From the NCBI GenBank assembly GCA_015478945.1, contig JABUQX010002462.1, positions 1 to 17,500 of the forward strand: 17,500 nt of DNA. The letters are read 5' to 3'. The notes beneath the pieces were generated by a model. That model saw only the letters and a list, made by a program, of their open reading frames with translations. It did no database searches and was not told where the DNA came from. The stretch comes from Trachelipus rathkii (lineage: Eukaryota > Arthropoda > Malacostraca > Isopoda > Trachelipodidae). The translations under genes and the position numbers were made by a program. How positions within the stretch are numbered: the first letter of the stretch is position 1; every line of letters starts with the position of its first letter. This document shows, one piece after another, positions 9,777 to 17,500 of this stretch.

Positions 9777-11501
9777 AATAATTTCCAGTTCTTCAGTGAT
9801 TTCGATACATGGACAAAATTTATGAATGATAAATCAATCAACCAGGATTTATTAAAGGGCATTTTAATGAATGAAATAGTTACTGGCAACAAACAAGATA
9901 AACTTCCAATTAAATTTTATAATGCTTTAGCAGAACTTAAAAAGAATAAAGAAATAGTGATAACTAAGAGTGATAAAGGTAACCAAATTGTTATATTAAA
10001 TCATAAAGATTATATCAGTAAATGTAACAATATTCTTTCAGACAACAATACGTATTCCAAACTTAATAGTAACCCTTTAAAAAACTCCCAAATAGAATTT
10101 AATAAGAATCTAAAACGTATTTGCAAACAATTTCCTACCATTCACACTAATAATAAATCTTACATGACTAATTTAGCTCAATTTTACGGCCTTCCAAAAA
10201 CCCATAAACCAAATCACCCTCTACGCCCGATCATTTCAAATATCAATTGTGTAACTTATAAATTGTCGTCATGGCTCTCATCTCAACTAAAACCTTTGAT
10301 AGGCAAAATTTCCAACTCTCATCTTCCAAATACGATAGAATTTATTAAACGTACTCAATCTTTAAATCCTTCTACACATCAGTTTTTAAGTTTCGATGTT
10401 ACTTCTTTGTTCACATCTGTTCCTGTTAAATTCACACTCGATCTTTTGGAAAAATATATTCTAGAAACAAACTTCTCTCTAAACTATCCTTTTGACCTTA
10501 TTAAAAAACTGATTCTTCTTTCTCTCGAACATAGTTTTTTCACTTTTGATAATCTTTTTTTCAAGCAAACTTATGGCCTTGCTATGGGATCTCCATTATC
10601 CCCCATCTTAAGTAATATCTTTATGGAGTTAATTGAATTTTATTATATAACTCATCATCCTCTTCTTCTTAATTCTACATGGCTTCGTTATGTAGACGAT
10701 ATCTTTTGTTCAGTTCCTAAAAACACTAATATCAATGACATTTTGCACCTAATTAACAACATTCATCCTTCTATTTCTTTCACACATGAGTTACCCCAAA
10801 ATTTCTCCTTACCCTTTCTCGATACACTAATTTCCTGGAAAAACTTAACTTGCCTGTCATACTCTGTCTATAGGAAACCCACATCTTCATCATCATATAT
10901 ACATTGGTTCTCTACCCACACATATAGTACAAAATTAGCCACTCTTACTTCACTTTATCTTAGAGCCTTAAATATCTGTTCTCCTTCTAATTTATTAACT
11001 GAAACTAAATTTCTTCTGTCTACTTTTACTAAATTAAATTACCCTCATCATGTCATCAATTTAGCCTACCGCAAAGCAAAATCAAAATATTATAATAGCT
11101 ATCCCCCTGTTTCCAAAACTAATGTAACATATCTTCCCATTCTCTTCAATTTAAATTATAAAATTAAACAATATCTCCCTAAAAACATTTGCTTTACTAA
11201 AAACAATACCATTCCTCTTAAAAGAATTTTTAAACCGCCCAAATCCGTTAATAATAATTCTCAGTGCATTTACAAGATTCCATGTTGCAATTGTTCCAAA
11301 GTTTATATTGGAGAGACAAACGATTTCCGCAGAAGATTGAATCAGCATGGGGATGATTTAATCAAAGATTCTAAAAATTCAGCTCTAACTTTTCATCGTG
11401 CAGTTACTAGCCATAAAATTAACTTACAGGATGCTTCTCCTTTGAAATATTGCAATCATGTTAAAAAAAGAAAAATAATAGAATCGGTGTTCATTTTATA
11501 A
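9726..11501 (+). CDS. Penelope-like reverse transcriptase with C-terminal GIY-YIG endonuclease
   Basis: Open for 591 codons. Function: copies element RNA into DNA at a nick made by its own endonuclease. N-terminal PLE motifs are DKG (residues 83-85) and YGLPKTHK (154-161). RT blocks are RPII (167-170), FDVTSLFT (catalytic Asp224), GLAMGSPLSP (284-293), YVDD (322-325, catalytic Asp pair), FLD (364-366) and YRKPT (382-386). The GIY-YIG domain follows: CIYKIPC (514-520) with Cys520/Cys523, YIG (527-529), Arg535-537, His541, His557, His563 and probable catalytic Glu586. The C-terminal placement fits the Penelope/Poseidon/Neptune type, but the clade is not resolved. The start is not genuine: it uses TTG, the first 17 codons read the antisense of the left copy, and true element sequence starts near codon 18; the first in-frame ATG is at 9822. 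An extra T at 11496-11499 relative to the left copy ends the frame early, losing about 38 C-terminal residues. It is probably a non-functional copy. Confidence 0.93.
   Translation: MGVKGDLSYHYFFILFKNNFQFFSDFDTWTKFMNDKSINQDLLKGILMNEIVTGNKQDKLPIKFYNALAELKKNKEIVITKSDKGNQIVILNHKDYISKCNNILSDNNTYSKLNSNPLKNSQIEFNKNLKRICKQFPTIHTNNKSYMTNLAQFYGLPKTHKPNHPLRPIISNINCVTYKLSSWLSSQLKPLIGKISNSHLPNTIEFIKRTQSLNPSTHQFLSFDVTSLFTSVPVKFTLDLLEKYILETNFSLNYPFDLIKKLILLSLEHSFFTFDNLFFKQTYGLAMGSPLSPILSNIFMELIEFYYITHHPLLLNSTWLRYVDDIFCSVPKNTNINDILHLINNIHPSISFTHELPQNFSLPFLDTLISWKNLTCLSYSVYRKPTSSSSYIHWFSTHTYSTKLATLTSLYLRALNICSPSNLLTETKFLLSTFTKLNYPHHVINLAYRKAKSKYYNSYPPVSKTNVTYLPILFNLNYKIKQYLPKNICFTKNNTIPLKRIFKPPKSVNNNSQCIYKIPCCNCSKVYIGETNDFRRRLNQHGDDLIKDSKNSALTFHRAVTSHKINLQDASPLKYCNHVKKRKIIESVFIL
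9765..9779. repeat. Short palindrome at the head-to-head PLE junction
   Basis: ATTCTT-TTT-AAGAAT is a perfect six-base inverted repeat with a three-base loop. It sits on the point where left-copy similarity ends (9776) and right-copy sequence begins. It is consistent with snap-back or template-switch priming at a microhomology. Confidence 0.6.
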
Positions 11502-11694
11502 TACGAATAATTTTACAAGAATTCCAGGGAGATTATAAGTTGATAAGATTCAGAACTCTTTCTGCTTGTTCAAACTCTTAATAGGATATTCAAGCAAAAT
11601 ATGAATTCAATAGGCGCAACCAACTCAGAATCAAACATAGTTTAAGTGCCTTTTTTTCTGTAATGTATTTCATTTTCTCTGAAGAATTTAAATT

Positions 11695-11730
11695 CTGAAA
11701 GAGGCCTTTATAATGTATTAGGCGAAACGT
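11695..11730 (+). ncRNA. Hammerhead-ribozyme-like hairpin in the PLE 3' tail (right copy)
   Basis: CTGAAAGAG, a four-pair stem (GCCT with AGGC), then GAAACGT. It is the counterpart of the left-copy hairpin. The stem here has lost one C on one side and the matching G on the other, so pairing is kept although the loop differs. It shares the non-canonical CTGAAAGAG box, so this is a family trait rather than damage in one copy. Whether it self-cleaves is unknown. Confidence 0.45.
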
Positions 11731-11780
11731 AAAATTTTTATATATAAGTTTTAATTGTGTAAATATTGTAATGTGTCGAT

Positions 11781-11786
11781 AATAAA
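11781..11786 (+). promoter_or_regulatory. Polyadenylation signal AATAAA of right PLE copy
   Basis: Canonical hexamer about 30 bases before the shared element end, conserved in position with the left copy. Confidence 0.5.
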
Positions 11787-11852
11787 GATTTTATTGTGCC
11801 AAGGGTATATTTTTGACATAATTATCTGTTACGTCAAAAGTAAAAGTTTCTT

Positions 11853-11906
11853 CTATATATAATTATTATATATATAATATATATATATAATATATATATA
11901 TATATA
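11853..11906. repeat. (AT)n microsatellite beside the right PLE 3' end
   Basis: Short imperfect TA array. With the array at 7748-8155, it means both outer ends of the inverted PLE pair lie at AT repeats. Confidence 0.85.
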
Positions 11907-12520
11907 CGGAGGTGGTGAACAAGTTGCCGGGTTAGGGGTCCCCTTGGGGGGGAGTTTAATGTTTCAACAGAAAAATCCGTTGAAACCAACAGGAAATCAG
12001 CTATTAATTCAATTGACATTTCATTAGGAACAATAACGGATCTTTGCCTACCAAACGGAGAGGCCGTTAAGAAATTTAAGATTTTTGGTCAAAACCAAAA
12101 CAAATCATTCTGTCGAGTGGCGAGGAAAGTTTCCTAAATTGTCTTGAAACTAGAGGATGTCGCGGTTGACCAGACTCAGCCAACAGCGTTTCCAAGACCC
12201 GAGAGACAGGAAATTCGTGGTCTGGGTATAGCAAAATAAATCGATTCTGCCAAGTAATGAGAAGTTGAAATTTTAAAGGCTTGTTTCCATGGATACGGAG
12301 GAGAGTTCTGATTGGTTCCTTCACCGAACGGAAGGGATGCTTACTGGGTATTCCCTAGCGGGATACGCCCTCGCTTAAAAGGCCAGACCCAGTTGTAATA
12401 CCCAGAGGTTATCAGGGTCCGCCCAGGGGGAGGGGCTTCATCACAGGGTAAGGAGGTGACTTGATCTTAACAGTTAGTTCTTCAGATTTCTTCTACGTAG
12501 AAAGTGTGATTGTTTTTTCT
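11907..12520. other. GC-richer unassigned block with promoter-like motifs
   Basis: Composition changes sharply at 11907 from pure AT repeat to more balanced sequence. Visible elements are ATTGG (reverse CCAAT) at 12311-12315, a near-palindrome GTTTCCATGGATAC at 12283-12296 that partly resembles an RFX X-box, and a 9-bp inverted repeat CTGGGTATT/AATACCCAG at 12344-12352 and 12397-12405. A perfect 12-base palindrome TTCTACGTAGAA lies at about 12491-12502. A minus-strand frame of 82 codons (12076-12324) is open but starts at GTG and shows no known domain. This could be a host regulatory region or an unrecognised repeat; I cannot decide. Confidence 0.35.
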
Positions 12521-13749
12521 TTAGTGTTGAACTCTGTTCCTGAACTCATACTGAGTGAAAATGTGATTTAAAGTACCGACTCAAATCACGCTCTTTGATA
12601 TTATTTTTTGTACTGAAAATATAAGTGACGTTAGATACTGTATATTTCAATGTGTATAATTACTTTAATTTTAGAATTTTTAATCTTAAATTGTAGCAAT
12701 ATTCATTCGTGCATTTCTTTAAATGGGGATGATCCAGAGATTGATTTTCAACGATGATAGATTTGTGTTTTTGTAAATATTTGAAATCTGATTTCGCGAA
12801 CAGAGTGAGGGATTGCGTCTATGTTCGTTGAACTGTATATACCGCATTTTAATATTAAAGCAAATACCCGATTCGTTTCCACTCTCGAAATGAAGAACAC
12901 TCCACGGGTTATACCTCTCCGCTTTCCGTGAAAATTTCACTTTAATGCGCTATTGTATATAGGTTGTCTGATATTAGTGTCTCATCTGATATTCATGCAT
13001 GCTAGCGTAATTTAATTCTCGTTACTCGTTTGCCCATAGCAAGTATCGCTGCGCTCTCAACTTTCTCGCTTGTAGAAAAGGAGAGAGGAAAACAGGTTTG
13101 ATATTTTTTGTACCAGACGTCGTTGGTGAGTGTTGAATCTTTTTCATTTTTACTTTTAAGATGTCGAGGTGATAGCTCTGTAAAATGGTTGATTACATTC
13201 GTTAATCCGACGTTTTTCTTATCACATGCAAACTCTCCCCCCAGAACGAACACTTAGGTATCGTGCTCACGAGCGGTTAGATTACATTGCAATTTTAAGA
13301 ATGAGGATGGGTGTATGTGTGCAATTGAGATTCGGCCAACTCTCCCCTAATTAGGAACAGGGAGCCAGATCTAACCACAACCAATTAGACTTAGAGCCAA
13401 CAACCTCTCTTACTATCATACTCGAGCATGTTTGGTTACTAACATTTTGTTAATTGGACACACTTACACATTACTAATCTTCCTTCTCGCTTCCTTCCCT
13501 CCTGTTTTTCAATCTGAGCATGACCTCTCTGACTATTTTATATCTGTAACAAGGGCTCTGATACACATATCAGGAGTGGGTAGAGATTCTTGCCTGCAAT
13601 CTCTGCCTGTGGCAAGGTGGTCTTCTTCCCCATCTCGGGGAATCTTTCATGACCCTTCAGGTCATTTCAAACTACTCTTCTCTTTCTAATAGGGTGTGAG
13701 ATACGTGAATGAACGATAACTCCCCAATCATTCATATCTCCCTTACATA
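12521..13749. other. Spacer, no gene recognised
   Basis: Moderately AT-rich unique sequence. Open frames at 12719-12940 (-), 13002-13253 (-) and 13432-13689 (+) are 73-85 codons, and none shows a known motif; at least the two minus-strand frames begin at GTG. TGACCC-TTC-AGGTCA at 13650-13664 resembles an everted pair of nuclear-receptor half-sites, but a single occurrence means little. Confidence 0.4.
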
Positions 13750-15690
13750 TATATCTATATTTACTGATGTTACACATCGCAATACGTATCCTATATTCAA
13801 TTGGCCAAAATTCACTTCCATCCCTTTAATTATCAAAACAAAAAGAAGGGTTGGTATGTGGAATTTGGGAGTCCAATTTCCGTGGGATTAATTGCACTAA
13901 TTTCAAGTTGCAATTAAAGAACTATCGAAGGAAAGTCCCAAGGAAATTAGGACACCATTTGTAAATTCTATCCAGATCAGCATGAATAGAATCGGAAAGA
14001 TTATGATGAGAGGCAAATGTTGATGCAAAACAGGGAGTAGATTTGAGATGAGTAAAAGAATTAAGTTTTGAGTCATCGACATTGAATGGAAAGGGTTAGA
14101 TGAGCAGCTGATCGTTAGTGAAAAGATGGAATAAAGTAGGAGACAAGACAGGACTCTCAGGAACATTACTATTGACAGGGAAAGAAAAAGAAGTCTTACC
14201 ACAACAGTTGATTTAGAACGAATTGAAAGAAAGCTAGACAAAAGGTGCATAGAGGAGGTGGAAACACAAAGGAGGGGTTGGAATGCAAGGAAGGACGCCA
14301 TAACAGGTCAAATGCATTGGATATTTCAAGCGCACCAGACAAGACTGACTTGACTCCCAATATTCCTAGGGCAAGAAGTCCATAATCCTAAAGATAGGAA
14401 AAGTATATCTCAAATAGACTCGGGTGCTGAAAGCCCATGGGTGTGTCTGAAAGAGTCTGGGAATGAGTTATCGCATGTCCAAGAAGTTAGTTGAGAATAG
14501 TCTTCAAAGTTTTAGACAGAATTCAAGTGGACAGCAGATAGTTAGATAGACTAGCAAGGAAGAGAACTGCTTCCTTTATTCTTATTAGGTTGGACATTGC
14601 TTCGTTCCAACACTGAGCTAAAGTGTTTTAGTAAATGAGGCAAAAGAGTAATATATTGAATTAAGGAAGACGCCAGCTCAAAAGCCCACCCTCAAAGCTT
14701 AGAGAGGAGTGCCATCTGGCAGCTTGCTTTCCTAGCATGCTTGGATTTCAAGAGCCGATGTACCTGATCAAATGTAATCACAGGTAAAGCATAGGTCACC
14801 GGAGAAGAGAAATAGTAGGAGAAAAATTGCCAGAGACGTATGGGGTTGACCTAGAGAAAAAGAAGAGATCAATGAAATGAGCCTTTTCACTTGGAGATTC
14901 GAAATCAGAACCATCAGAGCGAATAAGTAGAACAAAAGCAGATTTGCAGAAATTGTTAGAAATGTTTTGTCAAGAGATTAGAAAAATTCGTCAGTAGGAA
15001 AACCAAGGAGGTTAGAGCACTTTCGTTTAGTGAAAATCCACATTGCTCATCGAATAATGTCCGTGCAATGATTCTTAGCTGAATGAAAATTAGCCAGATG
15101 GTTTAAAGAACGATAATTTTTCCACTCCCGATGCGCAATGTCTCTAGCCTAAATGGCTCGAGAACAAGCAAGATCTAACTATGGGTTTTGAGGAGAGGAA
15201 GATTTAAATGAAGAAGGAATGCACCTACTCATCCCGTCATCAATTACATCCCCCGCTATATTAGCAGAAGCCGAAGCGTCTTCAGTGTCAAAGTCGTCAG
15301 AATTTAACGCCAAGGATAGTTTGTTGAAGCGACACAAAGCCACCCAATCAGTTCGATAAAAGTGCCAGAAAAGCTCTTAGGAAATAATGGATCTGTTGGA
15401 GAGAAATCGTCTAAATTAAGAGAATATAAAATGCTGTGGTTAGATTTATCAATATGAGCAAAGATGGCGTATTTACGGTGAGAAGGAATAGCATTGAATC
15501 ATAGATCAAGAGAATTGCAGAATTGGTTATGAAAATACGAATATGTGTAGGTTCTCCAAATCGTTGAGAATGCTGAATAACTTGGGTTTCTCCCCATCTG
15601 GATCAGTATGAGAGAGGACACAACCACTCATTGTTATGTATAATGAAATCCTCTAAATAGGGTATCTCATCTTGGTAATCATGATTAATT
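13750..15690 (-). pseudogene. Decayed non-LTR retrotransposon (LINE): endonuclease end, linker and RT
   Basis: Read on the minus strand from 15690 downward, with frame jumps. DFIIHNNEWL and SHTDPDGE-like pieces (about 15655-15600) match the end of an apurinic-type endonuclease (GDFNxHxxWL). Near 15240-15000, ACSRAI, ARDIAHREW and NYRSLNHLANFHSAKN match the linker of arthropod Jockey/CR1-type elements. Then come SDGSDFESPSEKAHF (about 14930-14880) and ITFDQVHRLLKSKHARKA (about 14790-14730), which are RT entry motifs. EISNAFDLLW (14298-14332) is the first catalytic Asp block. VPESPVLSPTLFHLF (14128-14166) corresponds to the usual PQGSVLxPxLF. FNVDDS (14070-14087) is the YADD box. ADLDRIYKWC is near 13990. 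Several stops and frameshifts interrupt every frame, so it is an old, dead copy. Family assignment beyond Jockey/CR1-like is not possible by eye, and the ends are approximate. Confidence 0.85.
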
Positions 15691-15787
15691 AAGAAATGTG
15701 TATCTGTGAGTGTGTGAGGGATGGAGGGTGTATGTGTGTGTATATCTGCAGATCACTTATTTTTGGATAACTAATCAGATCTAAGGA
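15691..15787. other. GT-rich stretch
   Basis: Short imperfect GT/GA-rich run around 15698-15747, next to the 5' end of the decayed LINE. Confidence 0.5.
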
Positions 15788-15891
15788 AATCGTAGCTTAA
15801 ATTTATGAAAATTAAATCTTAATGAAACTTAATCTAGCCAATCGTAGCTTAAATTTATGAAAATTAAATCTTAATGAAACTTAATCTAGCC
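15788..15891. repeat. Perfect tandem duplication, 2 x 52 bp
   Basis: The 52-base unit starting AATCGTAGCTTAAATTTATG and ending TTAATCTAGCC occurs twice head to tail (15788-15839 and 15840-15891) with no difference that I can see. A partial third start (AATC) follows. Perfect identity suggests a recent duplication. Confidence 0.92.
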
Positions 15892-16054
15892 AATCCTAAC
15901 GTAGCATAAAATAGCAGCATAACATAGCTTAGATAAATATACATTGTGTCGTTAAAAAACGAACCTCTTTAAAAGACCTTTCGTACCGATTTGCAACAGC
16001 AAGTAATAGATTGTTCATTTATCACTTAAATTTAGAAGTAAAAAACACATTACA
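15892..16054. other. Short spacer, nothing recognised
   Basis: AT-rich sequence with several GTAGC/ATAGC motifs that echo the neighbouring 52-bp unit. No gene. Confidence 0.5.
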
Positions 16055-16458
16055 AAATGTAAGAGACATTGCACACTGCAAAAGAGACATTACACAATGC
16101 AAAAAAAACAAAAACAAAAAAAGACATTGCAAAATGCAAGAGACATTACAAAATGCAAAAGAGACAATGCAAAATTCAAGAGACATTGCAAAATGCAAGA
16201 GACATTGCAAAAATGCAAAAAAGATATTGCAGAATGCAAAAGACATTACAAAATACAAAAGAGACAATGCAAAATTCAAGAGACATTGCAAAATGCAAGA
16301 GACATTGCAAAAAGGCAAAAAAGACATTGCAGAATGCAAGAGACTTTACAAAATGCAAAAGAGACAATTCAAAATTCAAGAGACAATGCAAAATTCAAGA
16401 GACATTACAAAAATGCAAGAGACATTGCAAAAATGCAAAAAAGACATTGCAAAATGTT
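16055..16458. repeat. Minisatellite: about 20-bp units in a 100-bp higher-order repeat
   Basis: The basic unit resembles AAGAGACATTGCAAAATGC (19-20 bp). Groups of five form a higher-order unit of exactly 100 bp: the start AAAAGAGACAAT recurs at 16157, 16257 and 16357. The first two 100-bp units are the most alike, the third is rearranged, and the left end is an irregular partial unit with an A-rich insert near 16107-16127. All three plus-strand frames and at least two minus-strand frames stay open only because the unit lacks stop triplets. The Lys/Cys/Gln-rich products are not credible proteins. Confidence 0.92.
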
Positions 16459-16937
16459 TATTGTAATGGTATCTTTTTTTGCTGCTCGTAATACTCAAGA
16501 TTTAATATCTTTTCATTTTATGTTCAATTCTAACCAAATGCAAATGTGCAATCAATTAACTATTCCTGTCAATATCCTTCACAGGTTATGGGTATAAAAG
16601 CAAAGGACACTTCTTTTCTAAACTTTCCGGTTGCATTCCTCCTACATTGAGAAGGGCTCTTGACACACGCCTTTCTACAGAGTCCCATCCATTCTCTGTC
16701 CCAAACTATCTAACCCCAGACTTATACCATATGCTCAGTCTCACATGTAATCCACTGGTAAAGCCTGGACCCCCCCCCCCTCCCCTTTAACTATTTTCAC
16801 AACTACCTTTAATTTGCACACTTTCGAACTCTAAGTATCGGGGCATGTCTTTTTTCAAATTCGTCCCACCTTAGTATTCTCGCCCAACTTATGAAATTTG
16901 GCAGCCCTCAGTCCTTTGCCCATCAGAGGATTATAAT
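16459..16937. other. Spacer, nothing recognised
   Basis: Mixed-composition sequence with a C-rich run around 16770-16786. No frame or RNA gene that I can support. Confidence 0.5.
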
Positions 16938-17084
<147 letters not shown>

Positions 17085-17140
17085 AATACTTGGCAAAACT
17101 CATCAAAACAAGTCAAAACGGCAAAAATTAAGTGAATGAT

Positions 17141-17381
<241 letters not shown>

Positions 17382-17389
17382 TGACGTCA
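17382..17389. promoter_or_regulatory. TGACGTCA palindrome (CRE-like)
   Basis: A perfect 8-base CREB/ATF-type site directly at the edge of the (ATT)n array. A single site without an adjacent gene, so function is speculative. Confidence 0.2.
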
Positions 17390-17500
17390 TTTGTCGTTAT
17401 TTTTGGATTGCTTGTTTGTTTAATGCATTTTGCAAATTAACAGACAAACATTATCGAAATTAATCATGAAGTGAAAAGGTTTTAAATTTATTTGAAAAAT

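Larger units (their letters stand above)
9777..11816 (+). mobile_element. Penelope-like retroelement, right copy (5'-truncated)
   Basis: Plus-strand Penelope-like element with the reading frame to 11501, a 3' untranslated tail with a hammerhead-like hairpin (11695-11730), AATAAA at 11781-11786, and the same terminal sequence as the left copy (TTGTGCCAAGGGTATATTTT). It starts abruptly at the inverted junction. The encoded protein begins well inside the usual N-terminal region, so it is 5'-truncated. No long terminal repeat or target-site duplication could be identified. An (AT)n array follows within about 40 bases. Confidence 0.92.

Noticed and set aside
11151..11348. 65-codon minus-strand ORF inside the right PLE
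   Set aside because: Antisense shadow of the RT/endonuclease reading frame.
12344..12405. tRNA gene suggested by the GGGTATT/AATACCC pairing
   Set aside because: The paired ends are too close for a normal nuclear tRNA and no recognisable D-loop or T-loop box is present.
13002..13253. 83-codon minus-strand ORF with a protein-like composition
   Set aside because: Starts at GTG, no recognised motif, no splice context. Possible but not supportable.
13903..14301. 132-codon minus-strand ORF as a membrane protein gene
   Set aside because: Its hydrophobic look comes from reading the decayed LINE out of frame. Only its first 35 or so residues coincide with the RT frame.
16055..16458. CRISPR-like array
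   Set aside because: Units are contiguous with no unique spacers, and the sequence is eukaryotic.
16011..16597. Overlapping open frames rich in Lys, Cys and Gln as a repeat protein
   Set aside because: All plus-strand frames and some minus-strand frames are open together because the 20-bp unit lacks stop triplets. No frame is favoured, and indels between units would scramble any protein.

Overview
This is a eukaryotic, non-coding, repeat-dominated window with no complete host gene visible. It is strongly AT-rich and full of long (AT)n and (AAT)n/(ATT)n microsatellites, homopolymer runs and minisatellites. It also carries two classes of retroelement typical of arthropod genomes. I would guess a decapod crustacean (shrimp or crab type), because dense simple repeats together with Penelope-like elements and this style of LINE are common there. 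That is an inference, and no gene in the window fixes the species.

Layout. 1-3238: AT arrays, a poly-T tract, an (AAT)n/(ATT)n palindrome and unremarkable AT-rich DNA. 3239-3336: a short GC-richer open block with splice-like borders, the only candidate host exon (weak). 3851-4193: a minisatellite of about ten degenerate 34-bp units. 4333-8155: AT arrays and low-complexity spacer with no gene. 8156-11816: the main feature, two Penelope-like elements (PLEs) joined head to head as an inverted repeat. The left copy lies on the minus strand and is damaged by a deletion and a frameshift. The right copy lies on the plus strand and has a long open reading frame. 11853-13750: a small AT array, a GC-richer unassigned block and unassigned spacer. 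13750-15690: a decayed minus-strand LINE (endonuclease end, linker and reverse transcriptase, with many stops and frameshifts). 15788-15891: a perfect 52-bp tandem duplication. 16055-16458: a minisatellite with a 100-bp higher-order period. 16938-17381: an AT array and a second (AAT)n/(ATT)n palindrome.

How the parts relate. The PLE encodes a telomerase-like reverse transcriptase followed by a C-terminal GIY-YIG endonuclease. Its 3' untranslated tail holds a hairpin resembling a degenerate hammerhead ribozyme, present in both copies. Both copies lack the 5' part of the family's reading frame, and each carries a different lesion. The pair looks like the product of one aberrant retrotransposition (template switch or snap-back). 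It is probably immobile, although most catalytic residues survive in the right copy. The LINE is far older. The most interesting material is the PLE inverted pair: its junction, the contrast between nearly identical bodies and divergent tails, and the shared tail hairpin. I see no evidence of an entirely new biological system.
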